Shown piece after piece: positions 1 to 4,534 of a stretch of DNA of 5,361 bases; position 1 is the stretch's first letter; every line of letters begins with the position of its first letter. The notes below the pieces were generated by a model that worked only from the letters and a program-made list of their open reading frames with translations, searched no databases and was not told where the DNA came from. The DNA comes from Flexistipes sp041694215 (GTDB taxonomy: Bacteria > Chrysiogenota > Deferribacteres > Deferribacterales > Flexistipitaceae): positions 1 through 5,361 of the forward strand of contig JASMTO010000147.1 in the NCBI GenBank assembly GCA_041694215.1. Direction: 5' to 3'. The position numbers and the translations under genes were made by a program.

Positions 1-425
1 GCATATGAAAGTGGTATCAGGAACTTGGAAGGTGAGATTTTGCTTTTAAGCGCCCAGTCCCTGACAGTAGGGATAAACATTGCCACTACGGGAGTGTTGT
101 TTAAAAAAGAAGAAAGACCGAAGACGGGAAGCATAATTTTAAGAAGGGATTTGCGACCGTCTTTGGCTTTACCTATAAAACGATCGGCCATAGCTGATAA
201 GAATCCCGATTTTTGCACGGCGAAAGCGATTGGAAACAATACTGCGACAGTCATCATCCCTTTATTTGAAAAACCACTGAGAGCATCAGCAGGATCCAGT
301 ATCCCTGTTATAAGAAAAATTCCCAGTGCGCTAAACATTATCACGTCAGGGGCAAACCACTCGAAAACCATTCCCAGAATCATCAGTAATAAAATGATCA
401 GTGTAAAAGCGATTTCAGGAGTCAT
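1..425 (-). CDS. SLC13-family (DASS/ArsB-like) permease, N-terminal part, truncated by window edge
   Basis: The minus-strand frame from an ATG at 425-423 stays open to the left edge, giving 141 residues plus two bases. The fragment is strongly hydrophobic, with likely membrane segments near residues 5-23, 28-43, 57-72 and 95-122. A charged cytoplasmic-type loop (DRFIGKAKDGRK, 81-92) precedes the motif SSFLNNTPVVAMFIP (105-119), followed by ISPSKFLIPLSY at 130-141. The NNTP motif and this following stretch are characteristic of SLC13-type permeases, the sodium/sulfate or dicarboxylate symporter group that often carries central TrkA-C domains; those would lie outside the window. The start overlaps the regulator's stop as ATGA, and only a weak purine stretch (GAGAAG) precedes it, so translational coupling is likely. 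The family is fairly sure. The substrate (sulfate, dicarboxylate or another anion) cannot be told; the nearby cysK and metY make sulfate a possibility only. Confidence 0.85.
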   Translation of the reverse strand, partial: MTPEIAFTLIILLLMILGMVFEWFAPDVIMFSALGIFLITGILDPADALSGFSNKGMMTVAVLFPIAFAVQKSGFLSAMADRFIGKAKDGRKSLLKIMLPVFGLSSFLNNTPVVAMFIPTVRDWALKSKISPSKFLIPLSY

Positions 426-1384
426 TTCTTTACTTCTCTAAATTTATTGGGATCGATATTCAGTTTTTTCATCTTGCCCCGCAGTGTATTGGGATTAATT
501 CGTAAATAGTGAGCTGCGCCATCTTTTCCTTCTATTTTACCGTTGCAATGTTTTAGGGCTTTCTCTATATGATTTTTAATAACTGTATCCAAAGGCTGTA
601 TCTCAGAAATATCATGGGGGTCGCCACCTAACGCCTCTTTTATTTTAAGGGTCTTCCCCTCTCCAAGTATAACCGCCCTCTCCATTACTGATGCAAGTTC
701 CCTTACATTTCCCGGCCAGCTGTATGATTTTAAAATTTTAATGTCATATTCTGAAAGGGAGCGCGGATAAAACCCCAGCCTCTCTGCAGACCTTTTTGCA
801 AAATAATTGGCTAAATCGGCTATATCATTCAGACGTTTTCTCAAAGGGGGGATTTCAATGGTAAAAACGGATAAACGTTGCCATAATTCCGGTAGAAAAA
901 GATTTGTGTTAATCATCTCCTCAATATTATTGCTGAGGGAAACGACGAGCCTCACATCAATACTTACCGGTTTGCCTGATTTGTTTGTAATAGTGCCGTT
1001 TGATATAATTTCCAGCAGTGTAAATTGAGAATCTTTTGAAAGGGAGCCTATTTCATCAAGGAGAAGAGTACCCCTGTGGGCTTTACCGAACCATCCCATA
1101 TCTTCCCTGCTTTGGGCATTAACATCACCGAACAGATATCCCCACTGTAAATTTTTAGGGACAGAAGCACAGTTTATCCTGAGAAATGTTGCTGAGGATC
1201 TCTTGGAAGCTTTATGTATAGCCCTTGCTATAGCTTCCTTGCCGGCTCCGTTCTCTGCTATAAGCGTAATGGGCTGGTCAAGATGTGCGTATTCATGAAT
1301 TTTATCCAAGACATTCTTCAAGCCGGAATTAGCACCGATAATACTATTCACTGTGTTCACATTAGCACCCAAAGCAGCCACCAA
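422..1384 (-). CDS. Degenerate sigma-54-activator-family AAA+ regulator with Fis-type HTH, lacking GAFTGA
   Basis: This is a 320-residue regulator with no receiver, GAF or PAS domain; the AAA+ domain begins almost at the N-terminus (IIGANSGLKNVLDKI, from residue 15), as in PspF. Visible elements are a Walker A region AENGAGKE (43-50), RINCASVPKNL (69-79), Walker B GTLLLDEIG (105-113), RLSVFTIEIPPLRKR (170-184), WPGNVREL (223-230), and a C-terminal helix-turn-helix (about 264-312) resembling the FhlA/NorR type. Several key positions differ from functional activators. The GAFTGA loop is absent, since LFG (84-86) is followed by DVNAQSREDMGW. The first Walker A glycine is Ala43. The sensor-I asparagine position is Ser151, and the first arginine of the usual FRxDLxxR is Leu164. 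The start is uncertain: TTG at 1384 is the outermost option, no clear Shine-Dalgarno precedes it, GTG codons follow at 1381 and 1360, and an in-frame TAA lies just upstream. It is co-transcribed with the permease gene. Inference: it regulates by sigma-70-dependent repression or activation, not by sigma-54 opening. Confidence 0.88.
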   Translation of the reverse strand: MVAALGANVNTVNSIIGANSGLKNVLDKIHEYAHLDQPITLIAENGAGKEAIARAIHKASKRSSATFLRINCASVPKNLQWGYLFGDVNAQSREDMGWFGKAHRGTLLLDEIGSLSKDSQFTLLEIISNGTITNKSGKPVSIDVRLVVSLSNNIEEMINTNLFLPELWQRLSVFTIEIPPLRKRLNDIADLANYFAKRSAERLGFYPRSLSEYDIKILKSYSWPGNVRELASVMERAVILGEGKTLKIKEALGGDPHDISEIQPLDTVIKNHIEKALKHCNGKIEGKDGAAHYLRINPNTLRGKMKKLNIDPNKFREVKK

Positions 1385-1414
1385 ATATAACGGATTTTAT
1401 TAAAAACTTTACCA

Positions 1415-1442
1415 ATTCTACCAAAAAAGAAGGCAATGTCAA
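1415..1442 (-). promoter_or_regulatory. Probable sigma-70-type promoter of the regulator-permease operon
   Basis: On the minus strand, TTGACA (complement of 1437-1442) is followed after 16 bases by TAGAAT (complement of 1415-1420). Transcription would start near 1408, about 24 bases before the TTG start at 1384. The -35 is a perfect consensus and the -10 differs at one base. The position also supports a short regulator without an extra N-terminal sensor domain, because any longer reading frame would have to begin upstream of this promoter. Confidence 0.65.
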
Positions 1443-1464
1443 TAAAAAAATAAAAATCTACATT

Positions 1465-1474
1465 TATGGCCATA
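1465..1474. promoter_or_regulatory. Perfect 10-base palindrome, possible operator
   Basis: TATGGCCATA is perfectly self-complementary and lies 22 bases upstream of the regulator's -35 element, in otherwise AT-rich intergenic DNA. The position would suit an activator or autoregulatory site. A ten-base palindrome can occur by chance, so this is only a candidate. Confidence 0.25.
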
Positions 1475-1565
1475 GTGCTTGGAATACTGGCACCTGAAGC
1501 ATATTCACCAACAATAAAAAAAGAGAACCACTTCCTTCCTAAGGTAGAAGGGTGATAGGGGTGGC

Positions 1566-1594
1566 ATGAAAAAACCCGATCCTTGATTTTTCAT
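1566..1594. promoter_or_regulatory. AT-rich inverted repeat overlapping the SDR promoter, possible operator
   Basis: ATGAAAAA (1566-1573) is repeated in inverse as TTTTTCAT (1587-1594), eight perfect pairs around a 13-base centre. The right arm covers part of the proposed -35 element (1583-1588) of the dehydrogenase promoter, where a bound protein could block polymerase. The homopolymer content lowers its information value. It has no T-run placed as a terminator would need. Confidence 0.3.
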
Positions 1595-1613
1595 AATCAT
1601 CTTATATTATAAT
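1583..1613 (+). promoter_or_regulatory. Probable sigma-70-type promoter of the SDR-DUF1858 operon
   Basis: TTGATT (1583-1588) lies 16 bases before TATTAT (1605-1610). An overlapping perfect TATAAT (1608-1613) has a longer 19-base spacing, so the exact -10 is uncertain. Transcription would start around 1617-1620, leaving a short leader that consists mostly of the Shine-Dalgarno sequence. Confidence 0.55.
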
Positions 1614-1622
1614 ATAGAATAG

Positions 1623-1630
1623 AAGGAGGT
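1623..1630 (+). promoter_or_regulatory. Strong ribosome binding site that fixes the SDR GTG start
   Basis: AAGGAGGT is a full anti-Shine-Dalgarno match placed five bases before the GTG at 1636. It decides for GTG at 1636, because the next in-frame ATG lies far inside the conserved Rossmann fold. Confidence 0.8.
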
Positions 1631-1635
1631 GCAAA

Positions 1636-2448
1636 GTGAGCTCCAATAAAACTGTTCTGCTTACAGGGGCAACAGATGGTATAGGATTGGAAACTGCCAA
1701 AAAACTATCAAAAGAGCGCTATGACCTCATAATACATGGAAGAAATCCTGAAAAAGTGCATGCTCTTGTACAGGAATTAAAAAAGAAGACCGATGGAAAT
1801 CATATATACGGAGTAATTGCTGATTTTTCAAATTTAACAGAAGTTAGCGACATGGCGAAAGACATTGCCAAGCAACACAAAAAGATTGACATTCTGATAA
1901 ATAATGCAGGAATATACTCATCAGATTACAACGTTACTACAGACGGTTTTGAAATCACCTATCAGGTTAATCATCTGGCACCAGTTTTACTTACACTAAA
2001 ACTTTTGGATAGAATCAAACGATCAGAGGTTAAACGTATTGTCAATGTAGTGTCTATGGCTCATGCTTCAAACATTGACCTGGAAGAAATTAGGAATGGT
2101 ATAACGCACTCAGGTTATGAAGCGTATTCAATTTCTAAATTATGCAATATCTTGTTTACGAAGAAGCTTGCTGCTATTACACGCTCTGATGGAATTATCG
2201 TTAACTGCCTCCATCCGGGAGTAATAAACACGAAACTACTTAAAGAAGGGTGGGGCGCATTTGGGGCTGACGTTAAAAAAGGAGCCGGTAACATACTTTA
2301 TGTTGCAGAATCAGATGACATTAAAAATACATCAGGTGCTTATTTTATGGATAAAAAACCCACAGCTCCTGCACAGATCGCTTTTGATGAAAAGATCCAG
2401 GATGAACTTTGGAAAATAAACCTGGATCAGCTAAAAAATTTTTTATAA
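1636..2448 (+). CDS. Short-chain dehydrogenase/reductase, retinol-dehydrogenase-like
   Basis: This is a 270-residue, single-domain soluble SDR with the classical order of motifs. The cofactor-binding TGATDGIG is at 10-17, HGRN at 34-37, an acidic position at D63 in IADFSN, NNAG at 89-92, VNHLAP at 111-116 with the structural Asn112, catalytic Ser140, YSISK at 164-168 with catalytic Tyr164 and Lys168, and HPG at 193-195. The catalytic Asn-Ser-Tyr-Lys set is complete, so an active NAD(P)(H)-dependent oxidoreductase is expected. Arg36 at the end of the second strand favours NADP(H) (inference). The overall pattern (ITYQVNHLAP, HPGVINT) resembles RDH/WWOX-type SDRs, but the substrate cannot be read from sequence and is probably not retinol in a bacterium. 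It starts with GTG and is followed after 12 bases by the DUF1858 gene, so the two form one operon. Confidence 0.9.
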   Translation: MSSNKTVLLTGATDGIGLETAKKLSKERYDLIIHGRNPEKVHALVQELKKKTDGNHIYGVIADFSNLTEVSDMAKDIAKQHKKIDILINNAGIYSSDYNVTTDGFEITYQVNHLAPVLLTLKLLDRIKRSEVKRIVNVVSMAHASNIDLEEIRNGITHSGYEAYSISKLCNILFTKKLAAITRSDGIIVNCLHPGVINTKLLKEGWGAFGADVKKGAGNILYVAESDDIKNTSGAYFMDKKPTAPAQIAFDEKIQDELWKINLDQLKNFL

Positions 2449-2460
2449 AAGGGTGAAAGT

Positions 2461-2658
2461 ATGATTACAAAAGAAACAACAATTGAAGAATTGGTGGAAA
2501 CAAAAGATGAAGCAGTCCAGTACCTAAAGGATAAAGGGATAAGATGTATTTTATGCGGAGAACCTATTTGGGGTACGGTAGAAGAGGCTGCTAAAGAAAA
2601 GGGATTTTCCGATGAGGAAATATCGCAAATCGTTAACGAACTGAATGAACTAAAATAA
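2461..2658 (+). CDS. Small DUF1858-type redox-disulfide protein
   Basis: This 65-residue acidic protein has Cys29 and Cys32 in RCILCGE, followed by ETVEEAA-like (TVEEAAKEKGF, 39-49) and an ending rich in LNEL. The layout (an N-terminal segment TIEELVETKDEAVQYLKDKGI, then CxxC, then a helical EEAA...G region, then LNEL) matches the DUF1858 family, also described as the hybrid-cluster-protein-associated redox-disulfide domain. Members are small cytoplasmic proteins whose cysteine pair is thought to be redox active; their partners are poorly defined. The ATG is preceded by AAGGGTGA, and the gene sits 12 bases after the dehydrogenase stop, which suggests co-expression. The same small domain occurs as a stand-alone gene in many anaerobes. 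The family is likely; any electron-transfer role with the dehydrogenase is inference. Confidence 0.82.
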   Translation: MITKETTIEELVETKDEAVQYLKDKGIRCILCGEPIWGTVEEAAKEKGFSDEEISQIVNELNELK

Positions 2659-2659
2659 T

Positions 2660-3298
2660 TTATTTCAAAGTGTCTATGGCTGTTTTATAGTTGTCTGAAC
2701 CAAAAATATAACTTCCGGCTACCACAATATCGCAACCTGCATCTTTCAACAGTGCAATATTATTGTCGTTGACACCTCCGTCCACCTGAATCTTCAGGTC
2801 AGGATTACAATCTAATGCCAAACCTCTTACTTTTTTCACCTTTTGTACAGATGATTCTATAAATTTCTGACCACCAAAGCCGGGGTTTACACTCATTATT
2901 AGTACCATATCGATGTACGGCAAAATTTCTTCCAGTATGCTCACAGGAGTACCCGGGTTAATGGATACACCGGCTTTGCACCCCAAGCTTTTAATCAATG
3001 TAATAAGCCTGTGGATATGTACTGCTGCTTCCTGGTGCACTGTAATAACATTTGCTCCGGCATTGGCAAATTCCTCTACATATTTTTCAGGGGACTCTAT
3101 CATTAAGTGCACATCGAAGATTTTATCCGAATATTTTCTTAGCGATTTTACAACCATAGGACCGATAGTAATATTAGGGACAAAGTGACCGTCCATCACA
3201 TCAAAATGAATCCAATCTGCACCTGCACTATCAATTGCCTCAACCTCTTTTTGAAGATTGGCAAAATCTGCACTTAAAAGGGAAGGAGCAACCAGCAT
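2660..3298 (-). CDS. rpe: Ribulose-phosphate 3-epimerase
   Basis: This 212-residue TIM-barrel enzyme interconverts D-ribulose 5-phosphate and D-xylulose 5-phosphate in the cytoplasmic pentose phosphate pathway, and in the Calvin cycle where that is present. The family signatures are complete: APSLLSADF at 4-12, IHFDVMDGHFVPN at 30-42, DVHLMI at 62-67, SVNPGFGGQKF at 136-146, and QVDGGV at 171-176. The metal ligands are expected to be His31, Asp33, His64 and Asp173, with Asp33 and Asp173 the acid-base pair. Gly143 and Gly174 lie in the phosphate-binding loops. The ATG at 3298 is preceded by GGAGG at a seven-base spacing, which supports this start. The C-terminus is slightly short compared with the usual 215-225 residues but loses no motif. 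It has its own promoter upstream and ends one base from the convergent DUF1858 gene, with no terminator seen. Confidence 0.97.
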   Translation of the reverse strand: MLVAPSLLSADFANLQKEVEAIDSAGADWIHFDVMDGHFVPNITIGPMVVKSLRKYSDKIFDVHLMIESPEKYVEEFANAGANVITVHQEAAVHIHRLITLIKSLGCKAGVSINPGTPVSILEEILPYIDMVLIMSVNPGFGGQKFIESSVQKVKKVRGLALDCNPDLKIQVDGGVNDNNIALLKDAGCDIVVAGSYIFGSDNYKTAIDTLK

Positions 3299-3321
3299 AG
3301 AAAATCCTCCAATGTTTTGAG

Positions 3322-3350
3322 TATTTATACAGAATCTGGAAATTTGTCAA
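3322..3350 (-). promoter_or_regulatory. Probable sigma-70-type promoter of rpe
   Basis: On the minus strand, a perfect TTGACA (complement of 3345-3350) is followed after 17 bases by TAAATA (complement of 3322-3327), or after 15 bases by the better -10 match TATAAA (complement of 3324-3329). Either puts the transcript start shortly before the GGAGG ribosome binding site of rpe. It lies back to back with the selC promoter. Confidence 0.6.
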
Positions 3351-3371
3351 TAAAACAAATTCTTCTTTGTC

Positions 3372-3399
3372 TTGATGAAATTTCAATTATATGTATATT
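3372..3399 (+). promoter_or_regulatory. Probable promoter of selC
   Basis: TTGATG (3372-3377) and TATATT (3394-3399) are 16 bases apart, directly upstream of the tRNA. Transcription would begin around 3406, leaving about seven bases of 5' leader for RNase P to remove. The match to consensus is moderate. Confidence 0.45.
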
Positions 3400-3412
3400 C
3401 ATATTGCAACAA

Positions 3413-3509
3413 GGGAGTGGTTGGGTTGCTGGTGCACCCCGCGGCCTTCAAAGCCGACTGTCCCGCCTATTGGGCGGGAGGTAGGTTCGATTCCTACACA
3501 CTCCCGCCA
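3413..3509 (+). tRNA. selC: Selenocysteine tRNA, anticodon UCA
   Basis: This RNA of about 97 bases delivers selenocysteine at recoded UGA codons, with SelB. The anticodon stem CGGC/GCCG (3442-3445, 3453-3456) closes the loop CTTCAAA, which carries anticodon TCA at 3448-3450. A long variable arm has seven pairs (3461-3467 with 3473-3479). The T arm is GTAGG-TTCGATT-CCTAC (3481-3497). The D arm has a small TGGT loop (3430-3433), as in E. coli selC. The acceptor has the tRNA-Sec geometry of eight positions plus a five-pair T stem: GGGAGTG pairs with CACTCCC, while the eighth position would be a G3420/A3498 mismatch. Discriminator G3506 and an encoded CCA (3507-3509) follow, then six T residues (3510-3515) that may help end transcription. 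selA, selB, selD and selenoprotein genes are not in the window. The combination of UCA anticodon, long variable arm and 8+5 geometry leaves little doubt. Confidence 0.96.
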
Positions 3510-3529
3510 TTTTTTCTCTGCTTAAAAGA

Positions 3530-3564
3530 TGGATGAACAATTAAAAAATACTGTTATTCATCCA
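3530..3564 (-). terminator. Probable intrinsic terminator of the metY-cysK operon
   Basis: TGGATGAA (3530-3537) pairs with TTCATCCA (3557-3564) over eight perfect pairs. The stem continues inward past one mismatch (C3538/A3556) with two more A-T pairs and has a 13-base loop. In the minus-strand direction it begins five bases after the cysK stop and is followed by TCTTTT (complement of 3524-3529), a weak U-tract. The tail is poor in the plus direction, so it serves cysK better than the convergent selC transcript. The low GC content and short U-run keep confidence moderate. Confidence 0.5.
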
Positions 3565-3569
3565 ATAGA

Positions 3570-4517
3570 TTATTTAAAAAGGTCTGTACTCAGATATCTC
3601 TCTCCTGTATCACAGACCACAAATACAATATTTTTATCCTCGAATTCATCACGTTGGGCAAGTCTATAAGCGGCTGCAAAATTAGCACCACTGGAAATAC
3701 CGGAAATAATCCCTTCTCTTTTAAACATTTCCTTTGAGAAATCGATAGCCTCCTCATTTTCAATTGTTTCCACTCTGTCAACTACCGATAAATCAAGGTT
3801 TTTAGGGATAAATCCGGCTCCGATTCCCTGAATTTTATGGGGTGCAGGCGTGAAACTTTCATTATTGAGATGCTTTGTAATAGCAGGACTTTCAGACGGT
3901 TCAACAGCCACAGCGATAAGGGGATGGGACAATACTCTTTTTAAAAACCTGGACACCCCAGTAATAGTACCCCCTGTGCCAACACCAGCAACAAAAACAT
4001 CAACATCACCATTTAAATCACGGTAAATTTCTGGTCCTGTTGTTCCCTCATGAATTTTAGGGTTGGCAGGGTTATCAAACTGACCCGGGATAAAAAATTT
4101 ATCCGGATTCTCGTTTGCCATCTCGATCACCTTGTCAATTGCTCCTTTCATACCCTTTTCTGCAGGGGTAAGCACAAGCTCTGCACCTAGCATCTGCATC
4201 ATCGACCTTCTCTCAATACTCATAGATTCCGGCATCGCAAGGGAAACGTTAAATCCCATAGAAGCTCCCACCATCGCCAGTGCAATCCCCGTATTGCCGC
4301 TTGTGGGCTCGATAATAGTCATTCCTTCTTTTAATACGCCCCGCTCCACGGCATCTTTAATCATGGAATAAGCTATTCTGTCTTTAATGGAGAATGCTGG
4401 ATTTCTGCTCTCCATTTTTGCAAATAATCGCCCTTTAAGCCCTTTGTTAAAGTGGGAAAGTTCAACTATAGGGGTTGCGCCTATACTGTTGTAATAATTC
4501 TTAAAAAAGTTTCTCAT
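3570..4517 (-). CDS. cysK: Cysteine synthase (O-acetylserine sulfhydrylase)
   Basis: This 315-residue fold-type II PLP enzyme makes L-cysteine and acetate from O-acetylserine and sulfide in the cytoplasm. Visible features are NSIGATPIVEL at 10-20, SIKDRIAYSMI at 43-53 with the PLP-binding Lys45, the substrate loop PTSGNTG at 71-77, MPESMS at 95-100, the PLP-phosphate loop GTGGT at 180-184, KIQGIGAGFIP at 228-238, and GISSGA at 273-278 with Ser275 contacting the pyridine nitrogen. The C-terminal VCDTGERYLS (301-310) is the usual ending, and the length is normal for CysK. There is no CBS domain and no extra region, which argues against cystathionine beta-synthase. The ATG at 4517 has GGGAGG six bases upstream (complement of 4524-4529). 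It lies 17 bases after metY in the same operon. A CysM-like isozyme using another sulfur donor is a less likely alternative. Confidence 0.95.
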   Translation of the reverse strand: MRNFFKNYYNSIGATPIVELSHFNKGLKGRLFAKMESRNPAFSIKDRIAYSMIKDAVERGVLKEGMTIIEPTSGNTGIALAMVGASMGFNVSLAMPESMSIERRSMMQMLGAELVLTPAEKGMKGAIDKVIEMANENPDKFFIPGQFDNPANPKIHEGTTGPEIYRDLNGDVDVFVAGVGTGGTITGVSRFLKRVLSHPLIAVAVEPSESPAITKHLNNESFTPAPHKIQGIGAGFIPKNLDLSVVDRVETIENEEAIDFSKEMFKREGIISGISSGANFAAAYRLAQRDEFEDKNIVFVVCDTGERYLSTDLFK

Positions 4518-4534
4518 AATACGCCTCCCGGCTG

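Noticed and set aside
25..441. Open plus-strand frame of 138 codons at the left edge
   Set aside because: It lies opposite the SLC13 permease, whose minus-strand translation shows membrane segments and the NNTP motif. The plus-strand product has no recognisable features and no ribosome binding site.
1488..1502. TGGCAC-like sequence suggesting a sigma-54 promoter near the AAA+ regulator
   Set aside because: GG and the following GC are only eight bases apart, where sigma-54 promoters need ten, and the TTGC part is missing.
1466..1555. 29-codon plus-strand frame (MAIVLGILAPEAYSP...) in the intergenic region
   Set aside because: There is no Shine-Dalgarno, it is short, I recognise no family, and it overlaps the palindrome. 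It could be a remnant of something, but nothing supports it as a gene.
3425..3530. tRNA gene 3' end as an integration site for a mobile element
   Set aside because: No integrase, no repeat of the tRNA 3' end and no foreign-looking DNA follow. The downstream gene is ordinary cysK.
3590..3781. 63-codon minus-strand frame inside cysK
   Set aside because: It is an alternative frame of the intact cysK, with no initiation signals or conserved motifs.
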